Source: Aquificota bacterium | Lineage (GTDB): Bacteria; Aquificota; Aquificia; Aquificales; Aquificaceae | Assembly (NCBI GenBank): GCA_030549905.1 | Contig: JAUQQK010000001.1 | Location: forward strand, 163,331 to 227,330 | Direction: 5' to 3' | DNA length: 64,000 nt | Made by a program: the position numbers and the translations under genes | Notes under the pieces: model-generated | Seen by the model: only the letters and a program-made list of their open reading frames with translations | Told to the model about the DNA's origin: nothing | Databases searched by the model: none | In this document: piece after piece, positions 7,216-14,549 of the stretch | Position numbering within the stretch: position 1 is the first letter of the stretch | Layout: each line of letters opens with the position of its first letter

Positions 7216-8301
7216 ATGGATGCACTTAACCCTACCAGGATTAAGGTCTTTGGTATAGGAGGGGGTGGTTCAAATGCGGTAAATAGAATGTTCCTTGAGG
7301 GTGTGGAAGGTGTAGAGCTTTTTGTCATAAACACAGACGTTCAGCACCTGTCATCCATAGCGGTGCCTAACAAGATACAGATTGGAGAAAAGGTGACGAA
7401 AGGCCTCGGTGCGGGCGCAAAGCCGGAAATAGGTGAGCAGGCTGCCCTTGAGGATGCGGACAAAATAAGAGAGATATTAAGAAATACTGACATGCTGTTT
7501 TTAGCGGTGGGTCTGGGTGGTGGTACTGGCACCGGTGCAGCACCCATCATAGCGGAGATAGCAAAAGACATGGGTATTCTCACGGTGGCGGTGGCTACAA
7601 AGCCCTTCAATTTTGAAGGTCCCAAGAGGATGCAGGTAGCCCTTGAGGGCTTGGAAAAACTAAAGGATACGGTTGACACTTATATAGTGGTCAATAATCA
7701 AAAACTTGTTGAGCTGGCGGACAGGAATTTCAGCATAAAGGACGCCTTTAAAATGGTGGATGATGTGCTTGCAAAGGCTGTTATGGGCATAACCAGCATA
7801 GTGGTGACACCAGCCCTCATCAATGTGGACTTTGCGGATGTAAGAACTGTTATGGAGAAGGGAGGTCTTGCCCTTATAGGCATGGGTGAAGGCAAGGGTG
7901 ATGGTAGAAGAGACTATGCGGTAGAGCAGGCAATTACGAGCCCACTTTTAGAAGGCAATAGCATTCAGGGTGCCAGAAGGCTTTTGGTGACCCTATGGGT
8001 AAGCGAGGACGTGCCCTTCAGGGAAGTGGAAGAGACCATAGGAAGAATAAGGGAATCCGCCCACGAAGATGCCCTAATAATCTTTGGTGCAATGCTTGAA
8101 CATGACAGAGAAAACTTTATAAGGGTGGCGGTAGTGGCTACAGACTTTGAAAACGCCCAGAGCATGGCGCAGTTTAAAGTGGTAAAGAAGCCAGAAATAA
8201 AGGAAGGATTGAAGAGAGCAGTTCCAGAAACAACCATAGAACCGATACCGCCAGAAATTGAAGAGATACCCGCATACCTCAGAAGAAAGAAAATGCTTTA
8301 A
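7216..8301 (+). CDS. ftsZ: Cell division GTPase FtsZ
   Basis: A tubulin homolog, 361 residues from the ATG at 7216. An ATG at 7201 is also in frame, but AGGAGG at 7204-7209 lies 6 bases before 7216, so 7216 is preferred. Motifs: 'GIGGGGSNAVNRM', the tubulin signature 'GGGTGTGAAP', the T7-loop 'NVDFADVR' and the C-terminal peptide 'EIPAYLRRKK' that binds FtsA. All the parts of a functional ring protein are present. Its TAA overlaps the next gene's ATG by one base. Confidence 0.97.
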   Translation: MDALNPTRIKVFGIGGGGSNAVNRMFLEGVEGVELFVINTDVQHLSSIAVPNKIQIGEKVTKGLGAGAKPEIGEQAALEDADKIREILRNTDMLFLAVGLGGGTGTGAAPIIAEIAKDMGILTVAVATKPFNFEGPKRMQVALEGLEKLKDTVDTYIVVNNQKLVELADRNFSIKDAFKMVDDVLAKAVMGITSIVVTPALINVDFADVRTVMEKGGLALIGMGEGKGDGRRDYAVEQAITSPLLEGNSIQGARRLLVTLWVSEDVPFREVEETIGRIRESAHEDALIIFGAMLEHDRENFIRVAVVATDFENAQSMAQFKVVKKPEIKEGLKRAVPETTIEPIPPEIEEIPAYLRRKKML

Positions 8302-8573
8302 TGCACAGGGTTGATGTAAAAAAGGATAAAGCCTTAGCCATTATAATGGGCTTGGCTTACGGATACAGAGGAGTTCCCTTAGAGTTTCAGGTTCTTAGCT
8401 TGGAAGAGTTCTCTGAAGAAAAACATGAGGAGGATAGGGTTTATTATATTAACAGGAAAAGTGGAGAGGTTTATGAGTGTTTAAAAGAAGGCATCACGCA
8501 TATATGCGCATTAAGAGAGGATAAAATTAACGGTAAAGTTATGCTTTTTATCTATAAAAATAAAGTGAAATAA
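8301..8573 (+). CDS. Unknown 90-residue protein translationally coupled to ftsZ
   Basis: Starts at an ATG that shares one base with the ftsZ stop (TAATG), so it is probably translated by coupling. It is soluble, with alternating charged and hydrophobic segments and a pair of cysteines (in 'YECLKE' and 'HICALRE'). I recognise no family. Its position at the end of a division operon suggests, but does not show, a role connected with division. The next gene has its own promoter, so this is likely the operon's last member. Confidence 0.65.
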   Translation: MHRVDVKKDKALAIIMGLAYGYRGVPLEFQVLSLEEFSEEKHEEDRVYYINRKSGEVYECLKEGITHICALREDKINGKVMLFIYKNKVK

Positions 8574-8578
8574 AAGAC

Positions 8579-8607
8579 TTGAATTAAACTCCATGTATAC
8601 CTATAAT
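8579..8607 (+). promoter_or_regulatory. Promoter of the copper-export operon
   Basis: TTGAAT at 8579-8584, a 17-base spacer, then TATAAT at 8602-8607, ending 6 bases before the ATG at 8614. This is the best-formed -35/-10 pair in the window. There is no Shine-Dalgarno, so the first message is probably leaderless. No copper-regulator dyad was recognised around it. Confidence 0.65.
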
Positions 8608-8613
8608 TTCCAC

Positions 8614-9795
8614 ATGCTCTGTGTATTTTTCCTTCTTACGCTTTTTTCCTTCTCCACCGCAGAGGAGCTTGAAAAATTAATAAACTATGCCCTTGAAAAT
8701 TCACCAAGATTAAAGGTATATGAACATACAAAAAGAGCTTTGAAAAGCAAGGAAGAATATTCAAAAAGTCTTCCAAACCCTTCTTTGACTTTTGGACTTA
8801 ATAATCTACCTTTAAACAGACCGTATCCGAGCAAGTATGAACCTATGAGCAGTATGTCCTTTGGTATAGGTCAGATGTATGTGCTTCCAGTAAAGAGGGA
8901 AAGAGAGGCAAAGGTGGTAAGGTCTGAGATAAGTCTCTTAGAGGCTCAGGAAAATCAAGCAAGAAAAGAGCTAATAAGAGATATAAAGCTTGCCTATATA
9001 GATTGGTATTATACGATGAAAAGCATTGAATTATACGCAAAGGCTAAAGAGGAGTTGCTGGCTCTTGAAAAGCTTACTGAAGCAAACTATAAGCTTGGTA
9101 GGGCAAATCTGTCTGACTTGCTCTCTTTGAAGGCTGAGCTTATAAGGTTTGATAGGGAAATAAAGGACAGGGAAGCAAAAGTAAGGCTTTTGAAAGAAGA
9201 ATTGGACTATCTGGTGGGCGATTCCTTTAAGCTAAAAGGCGAAGAACCAAAGGTAGAAAAAATAGACATAAAAGCTCTTTCAGAGGAAGCTTTTCCTTCT
9301 CTGCGTGTGCTTGAAAAAGAAAGAGAAAAGCTAAAGAAAGAGGTGGAAAGAAGGCAGGTAGAATACCTTCCGGATTTTGAGCTTATGGCGGAATATATGA
9401 TAAGACCAGAGCTTGATAACATGTTTAGCTTGAGGTTGAGTTTTGGTCTTCCTATCAGGAAGTCAAAAAGGGAAGACCTTATGGTGCTTGAAAAGTTAGA
9501 AGAGGTTAAAGCAAAAGAAAGGGAATTTGAGAACTTGAGGCTTCTGGTAAGGAAGGAGATAAACTCACTGCGTGTTGAAGAAGAAAGGCTAAAGACTTTA
9601 AAGGAGCTAACAGAAAGGCTAATAAGGGAGAAGGAAGCGGAGCTTAAAGCCCTTGAGCTTGCCTACAGATACACAAAGGCGGACTTCAGAGACCTTTTAA
9701 GGCTCTACAGAGAACTTTGGGAGCTCAGGACAAACCTTCTGGAGCTGGAGGGAGAGCTTAAAAAGGTCTACATAAGAGCGGAGGTGTTCTTATGA
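8614..9795 (+). CDS. TolC-family outer membrane efflux protein (CusC/CzcC-like)
   Basis: A 393-residue protein if started at ATG 8614. An earlier in-frame ATG at 8593 would put the start upstream of the -10 box, and 8614 gives a cleaner signal peptide (hydrophobic stretch ending '..FSTA'). The mature part has the duplicated long-helix pattern of outer-membrane efflux proteins: two repeats of coiled-coil helices rich in Lys/Glu separated by beta segments ('PNPSLTFGLNN', 'YLPDFELMAEYM'). It overlaps cusB by 4 bases. It forms the outer-membrane channel of the CusABC-like pump encoded downstream. Confidence 0.85.
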   Translation: MLCVFFLLTLFSFSTAEELEKLINYALENSPRLKVYEHTKRALKSKEEYSKSLPNPSLTFGLNNLPLNRPYPSKYEPMSSMSFGIGQMYVLPVKREREAKVVRSEISLLEAQENQARKELIRDIKLAYIDWYYTMKSIELYAKAKEELLALEKLTEANYKLGRANLSDLLSLKAELIRFDREIKDREAKVRLLKEELDYLVGDSFKLKGEEPKVEKIDIKALSEEAFPSLRVLEKEREKLKKEVERRQVEYLPDFELMAEYMIRPELDNMFSLRLSFGLPIRKSKREDLMVLEKLEEVKAKEREFENLRLLVRKEINSLRVEEERLKTLKELTERLIREKEAELKALELAYRYTKADFRDLLRLYRELWELRTNLLELEGELKKVYIRAEVFL

Positions 9796-11162
9796 AAAGG
9801 ACTCTTTTTCTTAGTTTGCCTCTTCTGGTTCTGGCGGTAGCGGTAGGCTTATACCTTACTGTGGGGAAAAAGTCTGAGGGAGGCGTGCCTTCAGGATATA
9901 AACAGGTGCTAAGCATAAAGGCTGAAGGCTTTGAGGTCTTCTTATATACAAACGATGGAACGCTCAAGGTGGGTAAAAACCTGCTATATCTTCAGACGAA
10001 GCCAGAGAAGAAAATAGAAAGCCTTTACTTTTATATGCCACCTATGCCGGGCATGGGGGAGATGAGGGAAGATGCCCTTCTGAAGGAGATAAGTATAGGA
10101 AGGTATGAAGGCTCTGCAAACCTCAGCATGGCTGGATACTGGCAGTTGGTACTTCAGGTGGATGGAAAGGTCTATAAACAGGACCTAAACATACCTTATA
10201 AGCCCGGGGCTCAAAGGGAAGAAAAGAAGGAGGGGCTAATTGAGGTAAAGCCCTCCGCCCTTCAGCTGGTGGGCATTCAAACAATGCCTGTGGAAAAAAA
10301 GGAGCTATTGGAGTCCTTCTCTGTAGTGGGTTATGTTTCTTACGACCTATCAAGGGTTTATGAGGTGACCCTAAGAAGCGATGCATGGGTTATAGACACT
10401 TTTGGAAGGTTTGAGGGAGAGCTCATCTCAAAAGGAGAGCCACTTATGAGGGTTTTAAGTCCTGAGGTGGAGGTGGCAAAAGAGGAGCTAAGGCTTGCCA
10501 AAGAGCTGGGAAGAAGGGAGCTTGAAAGGGCTGTCCTTGAGAAGCTTTCATACCTTAAGGCTGGGGAAGTGATAGGCTCACCTTACAGCGGGGTAATAAT
10601 TGAAAGAAAAGTCTCGCCGGGCGGTTATGTAAAGGCGGGGGAAACCGCCTACAGAATAGCGGACATATCAAAGGTCTGGGTAGTGACGGAGGTGCCATTT
10701 ATTATGGCTTCTTCCATAAGGCGTGGTATGAAGGTTCTTATAACTCCTGTTGGCTCAGAGGAAAGCTTTGAGGGTCTTGTAGATTACATATTTCCAGAGG
10801 CTAACAAGGAATCAAGGACTTTAAGGGTAAAGATAAGCCTTCCCAACAGAAGCATAAAGCTTAAAGTCAATCAGTTGGTGGAGGTTTATTTTGAAAAGCC
10901 TTTAGGTGAGGCACTGGCAGTGCCGGAAAGCGCGGTGGTAGATACGGGAAAAAGGCAGGTGGTCTTTGTGGAAGTAGAGCCCGGTGTGTATCAGCCAAGG
11001 TTTGTAAAACTTGGAAGAAGGGCGGAGGGGTATTATGAAGTGCTTGAAGGTTTAAAGGAAGGTGAGAAGGTAGTGATAAAAGGTACTTTCCTTCTGGACT
11101 CAGAAGCTCAGCTAAAAGGACTTTATGGAGAGGAGGTAAAGGCACATGAGCATCACCACTGA
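9792..11162 (+). CDS. cusB: RND efflux periplasmic adaptor (CusB-like)
   Basis: A 456-residue membrane-fusion protein. An N-terminal membrane anchor is at about 4-22. A first domain containing 'FYMPPMPGMGEM' resembles the YtkA/FixH-like domain often joined to CusB. Then come the HlyD-type lipoyl/barrel parts: a 'LRSDAWVIDTFGRFEGELISKGEPL' half-motif, a helical hairpin, 'GSPYSGVIIERKVSPGGYVKAGE', and a beta barrel ('KVWVVTEVP'). The tail ends His-Glu-His-His-His, a likely metal site. Methionines in the first domain fit Cu(I)/Ag(I) handling. Lies between the TolC and the Met/His-rich gene. Confidence 0.88.
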   Translation: MKRTLFLSLPLLVLAVAVGLYLTVGKKSEGGVPSGYKQVLSIKAEGFEVFLYTNDGTLKVGKNLLYLQTKPEKKIESLYFYMPPMPGMGEMREDALLKEISIGRYEGSANLSMAGYWQLVLQVDGKVYKQDLNIPYKPGAQREEKKEGLIEVKPSALQLVGIQTMPVEKKELLESFSVVGYVSYDLSRVYEVTLRSDAWVIDTFGRFEGELISKGEPLMRVLSPEVEVAKEELRLAKELGRRELERAVLEKLSYLKAGEVIGSPYSGVIIERKVSPGGYVKAGETAYRIADISKVWVVTEVPFIMASSIRRGMKVLITPVGSEESFEGLVDYIFPEANKESRTLRVKISLPNRSIKLKVNQLVEVYFEKPLGEALAVPESAVVDTGKRQVVFVEVEPGVYQPRFVKLGRRAEGYYEVLEGLKEGEKVVIKGTFLLDSEAQLKGLYGEEVKAHEHHH

Positions 11163-11163
11163 G

Positions 11164-11259
11164 TTAGCCCTTGCTCATAAACCTGCTGTAGGCAAAAAGA
11201 AGGTAGAGCAGTATGCCTGTAAAGATAAAAAGCCCGGCAAAGTAAAGAAGGAAGTCCAT
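11164..11259 (-). CDS. Possible 31-residue single-span membrane protein, antisense to the operon
   Basis: A small open frame on the minus strand that fills the gap between cusB (stop at 11162) and the Met/His-rich gene (start 11289). The predicted peptide is one hydrophobic helix of about 22 residues with an acidic N-terminus and a basic C-terminal end (Ser-Arg-Phe-Met-Ser-Lys-Gly), like many bacterial mini-proteins. On the minus strand a TAAAAT hexamer ends 7 bases before its ATG, as in the leaderless genes of this window. It may still be chance. No homolog recognised. Confidence 0.35.
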   Translation of the reverse strand: MDFLLYFAGLFIFTGILLYLLFAYSRFMSKG

Positions 11260-11288
11260 AAAGAAAATTTTAAAAGGAGGTGTTTGCT

Positions 11289-11612
11289 ATGAGGAAGCTA
11301 CTTGCAGGAGTCCTTTTGGCAGTTGGCAGTTTTTCAGTCCTTTATGCCCAGCAGGAGCACAAGCACGGCGAACAAAGCATCATGCCCATGATGCCCATGA
11401 TGATGTCTATGATGATGGAAGACCCCGAGATGCGTAAAGCTATGATGGAACATATGCAAAAATGCAGACAGCAGATGATGAACACACTCATGGAGAACCC
11501 AAGGTTTATGGAGAGGCTTATTTCCACGATGCTTCAGCACAGGGAAACAATGAAAAAGGTTCTGGAAAACAACCCTCAGATGAAAAAGCAGATGGAAGAA
11601 CTCCTTAAGTGA
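11289..11612 (+). CDS. Exported methionine/histidine-rich small protein (copper binding likely)
   Basis: A 107-residue protein started at ATG 11289, 8 bases after GGAGG (11276-11280). A signal peptide ends near 'VLYAQQ'. The mature protein is dominated by methionines: a cluster of Met-Pro-Met-Met repeats, then helices with 'MRKAMMEHMQK', 'MMNTLMENPRFMERL' and 'MLQHRETM'. There is one His-Lys-His cluster near the mature N-terminus and a single cysteine. Methionine-rich periplasmic proteins bind Cu(I)/Ag(I). Its place inside a copper operon supports a sponge or chaperone role. No named family recognised. Confidence 0.75.
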   Translation: MRKLLAGVLLAVGSFSVLYAQQEHKHGEQSIMPMMPMMMSMMMEDPEMRKAMMEHMQKCRQQMMNTLMENPRFMERLISTMLQHRETMKKVLENNPQMKKQMEELLK

Positions 11613-11627
11613 GTTGGAGGTTTTGTC

Positions 11628-11999
11628 ATGAAAACCTTTACAGCCCTGCTTTTATTAACGGCTTTTGTCTTAGCAGGTGAGATAACCGCTTACTACAATA
11701 AGAACTGCACATGCTGTGAAAAATACTTCTCAAAGCTTGAAAAGGAAGGCTTTAAGCTAAAGAAGGTTCATGTAAGCCCGCAGGAGCTTATGCAGGTAAA
11801 GGAAAAGCTAAAAGTGCCTGTGGAGCTTCGCTCCTGTCATACGATGGTCTACGAAGGTAGGTTCATAGAGGGTCATGTAAAGCCAGATGGCGTAAGAAGG
11901 CTTATGAAGGACAAGAGCATAAAGGGTGTAGCTTCCACGCATGGCATAAGGAGCGGGAGAGGAGAGTATGAGGAAGAGTACAAAGTGGTAAGGAGGTAA
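11628..11999 (+). CDS. DUF411 periplasmic metal-binding protein
   Basis: A 123-residue exported protein of the DUF411 (COG3019) family, common in copper and cadmium resistance loci. After a short signal peptide come 'KNCTCCEKYF' (Cys-x-Cys-Cys), the 'VPVELRSCHTMVYEGRFIEGHV' core (Cys-His and Gly-His-Val conserved) and a C-terminal 'GIRSGRGEYEE' in place of the usual 'GMPxGSPGM' segment. That last change removes the methionine normally found there. Start is supported by 'GGAGG' spaced about 8 bases upstream. Function in the family is copper binding or delivery, not proven here. Confidence 0.82.
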   Translation: MKTFTALLLLTAFVLAGEITAYYNKNCTCCEKYFSKLEKEGFKLKKVHVSPQELMQVKEKLKVPVELRSCHTMVYEGRFIEGHVKPDGVRRLMKDKSIKGVASTHGIRSGRGEYEEEYKVVRR

Positions 12000-12002
12000 G
12001 AC

Positions 12003-12434
12003 ATGAAGAAGGCACTGCTTTTTACTCTGCTTGGCTTTTTGTTTGTTTTAGCCCAACCAAAAGAACCACCAAAGGGTGAGCGGTGCGTAGTCTGCAGTAT
12101 GGACGTAAATATTGACCCCAAGCTTACCTCTCAGATAAAGCTCAAAGATGGCTCTTACAAGTATGCGGAATCTCCAAAGCATATTTTACAGTTCTACTTT
12201 GAAAACAGGGGAAAGGTGGCAGAGCTTTGGGTAAAGGACTATGAAAGCGGTAAGTGGATAGATGGCACAAAAGCTTTTTATGTGCCTATAAAGGAGGGTC
12301 CAATGGGTCCAGACCTTGCTCCCTTCAGAAGCAAGCTATCCGCCCAAAAGTTTGCCGGTAAGGGAAAGGTTTATCAGCTCAAAGATATCACTAAGGACTT
12401 TTTAAAGCACCTTGATATGGGGCATGTGCATTAA
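12003..12434 (+). CDS. NosL-family copper chaperone-like protein
   Basis: A 143-residue exported protein. The signal peptide ends near 'LAQPKEPP'. It holds the NosL signature 'CVVCSMDV' (Cys-x-x-Cys-x-Met) followed by 'SPKHILQFYFEN' and the 'ELWVKDYESGKWIDGTKAFYVP' segment characteristic of the family, and a C-terminal His-Val-His. NosL binds Cu(I) and was first known from nitrous oxide reductase maturation. No nos genes are nearby, so here it more likely serves the copper export set. The ATG follows 'GGAGGTAAGAC'. Confidence 0.85.
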   Translation: MKKALLFTLLGFLFVLAQPKEPPKGERCVVCSMDVNIDPKLTSQIKLKDGSYKYAESPKHILQFYFENRGKVAELWVKDYESGKWIDGTKAFYVPIKEGPMGPDLAPFRSKLSAQKFAGKGKVYQLKDITKDFLKHLDMGHVH

Positions 12435-12449
12435 AAGGAGGCGATAGAT

Positions 12450-14549
12450 ATGATGTGGGATATGCATGGAATGGGATGGGGTATGGGTCTTTTATACCTG
12501 CTTGTGGTGCTTTTTCTACTTCTTGGCATAGGAGCCTTTCTTAAATACTTGCTAAAAGGTTACACTATGCATACACACCATCATAAAGTTCCTGTTAGGC
12601 ACAAAGACCACATAGAGGAGATTAAGAAAAAAGCCATCGTTTCAAGCATACTGACCTTACCTATACTTGCCTTTTCTGAAAGTTTCCAAAGGCTTATAGG
12701 CTTCAAAATTCCTGAGTTTTACGGAAGTAAGGTAATTGTTCCCTTACTTTCTTCCTTTATCTTTGTCTATGGAGGGAGCTTCTTTATAAAGGGTTCTTTG
12801 GAGGAACTTAAAAAGAAAAAGCCGGGAATGTTCAGTCTTGTGGCTCTTGCAATAAGCGTTGCTTTCCTTTACAGCCTATATGCAACCTTGCAGATGAAGA
12901 TGGACTTCTTCTGGGAGCTTTCTACTCTTATTGTAGTAATGCTATGGGGACATTGGATAGAGATGCGGTCAACACTCGGGGCTTCAAAGGCTCTTGAGGA
13001 GCTTATGAGGCTTATGCCTACAAAGGCAAACCTTATGAAAGGGGATAAAATAATTGAAGTTCCTGTTTCCGAGCTTACACCCGGGGATATAGTCCTTGTA
13101 AAACCCGGTGAAAAAGTACCCGTTGATGGCGTTGTAGTGGAAGGCTCAAGTTATCTAAACGAAGCTATGCTCACAGGAGAATCAAAGCCTGTTTATAAAA
13201 GTTTAGGGGATAAGGTAATAGGCGGTTCCTTAAACATGGAAGGTTCTCTCAAGGTTAAGGTTGAAAAGACTGGAGAAGAAGCTTATGTAGGTCAAGTCAT
13301 AAAGCTTGTGAAGGAAACACAAGAATCAAAAACAAGACTTCAAGATATGGCAGACAAAGTTGCCTTCTATCTCACCCTGATAGCTGTATTTGTAGGCTTT
13401 ATATCCTTCTCTGTTTGGGTCTATTTAGCAAAAGACTTATCCTTTGCCGTTGAAAGGGCTGTTTCCGTCATGGTGATAGCCTGCCCCCATGCTCTTGGTC
13501 TTGCCATACCGCTTGTGGTTGCCATATCCTCCTCCTACCTTGCAAGGAACGGCATACTGATAAGGAAAAGGCTTGCCTTTGAAATGCTTAAAGGTGTTGA
13601 GGCGGTGGTGTTTGACAAGACGGGCACACTAACAGAGGGGGTCTTTGGCGTCTCAGATGTTTTTTCTCCAAGCCTGTCAGAAGGAGAGCTTTTAAGACTT
13701 GCCTGTGCTGTTGAGAGATATTCAGAGCATGTGATAGGCAAGGCTATTGTAAAGGCGGTGCTGGAAAAAGACATGCAAACGCCAGAGGTAAGGGACTTTA
13801 AAGCCTTTCCCGGAAGGGGTGTGCTGGGCAAGGTGGAAGGTAAAAACGTGGCGGTTGGAACCGCCCTGTTTATGAAGGAGCTTGGGGTTCAAGAGGATGA
13901 TGAGGTTTTAAAAAAGGCTAAGGAGTTTGAGTCGCAGGGGAAGACGGTGGTCTTGGTGGCTGTAGATGGAAGGCTTTCTGGGGCAATAGCCCTGTCGGAC
14001 AAAATAAGGCAAGAGTCTTATGAGGCTGTAAGGGAGCTTAAAGGTATGGGTAAGCGGGTTATTATGATAACGGGGGATGCTGAAGAGGTGGCAAAGCACA
14101 TAGCGGAGGAGCTTGGCATAGAGGAATACTTTGCAAGGGTTCTTCCAGACCAGAAGGCTCAGAAGGTAAAGGAGCTTCAGTTAAGGGGTATGAGGGTGGC
14201 TATGGTGGGGGACGGGATAAACGATGCCCCAGCCCTTGTGCAGGCGGATGTGGGTATAGCTATAGGCTCGGGAACAGATGTGGCTATAGAGAGCGCGGAC
14301 ATTGTCCTTGTGAAAAGCGACCCAAGGGATGTGGCAAAGGTGATAAAGGCTTCACGGATTACGGTTAGCAAGATGGCTCAGAACCTCTTCTGGGCTGTGG
14401 GCTACAATGTGGTAGCCATACCCCTCGCCTCGGGTGTGGCGGTGCCCTGGGGTCTTGTTCTAAAGCCCGCGGTTGGTGCCCTGCTCATGAGTGCAAGCAC
14501 CCTCATAGTGGCAATAAATGCCATGCTTATGAAGAGGTCTTTAAGATGA
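12450..14549 (+). CDS. copB: CopB-type copper-transporting P-type ATPase
   Basis: A 699-residue P1B ATPase. The ion motif is Cys-Pro-His at 345-347 (the CPH of CopB rather than CPC of CopA); TGE is at 242-244, the phosphorylated Asp389 is in DKTGT, and the hinge 'GDGINDAPAL' is near the C-terminus. There is no CxxC heavy-metal domain; instead a His-rich segment (residues 41-54) precedes the core. Residues 1-38 form an extra Met/Trp/Gly-rich segment plus a membrane helix, which is unusual. AGGAGG upstream supports this start. It exports copper from the cytoplasm; it overlaps cusA by 4 bases. Confidence 0.9.
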   Translation: MMWDMHGMGWGMGLLYLLVVLFLLLGIGAFLKYLLKGYTMHTHHHKVPVRHKDHIEEIKKKAIVSSILTLPILAFSESFQRLIGFKIPEFYGSKVIVPLLSSFIFVYGGSFFIKGSLEELKKKKPGMFSLVALAISVAFLYSLYATLQMKMDFFWELSTLIVVMLWGHWIEMRSTLGASKALEELMRLMPTKANLMKGDKIIEVPVSELTPGDIVLVKPGEKVPVDGVVVEGSSYLNEAMLTGESKPVYKSLGDKVIGGSLNMEGSLKVKVEKTGEEAYVGQVIKLVKETQESKTRLQDMADKVAFYLTLIAVFVGFISFSVWVYLAKDLSFAVERAVSVMVIACPHALGLAIPLVVAISSSYLARNGILIRKRLAFEMLKGVEAVVFDKTGTLTEGVFGVSDVFSPSLSEGELLRLACAVERYSEHVIGKAIVKAVLEKDMQTPEVRDFKAFPGRGVLGKVEGKNVAVGTALFMKELGVQEDDEVLKKAKEFESQGKTVVLVAVDGRLSGAIALSDKIRQESYEAVRELKGMGKRVIMITGDAEEVAKHIAEELGIEEYFARVLPDQKAQKVKELQLRGMRVAMVGDGINDAPALVQADVGIAIGSGTDVAIESADIVLVKSDPRDVAKVIKASRITVSKMAQNLFWAVGYNVVAIPLASGVAVPWGLVLKPAVGALLMSASTLIVAINAMLMKRSLR

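Noticed and set aside
10123..10386. Minus-strand frame inside cusB
   Set aside because: Shadow of the adaptor gene; Pro/His/Arg-rich with no start signal.
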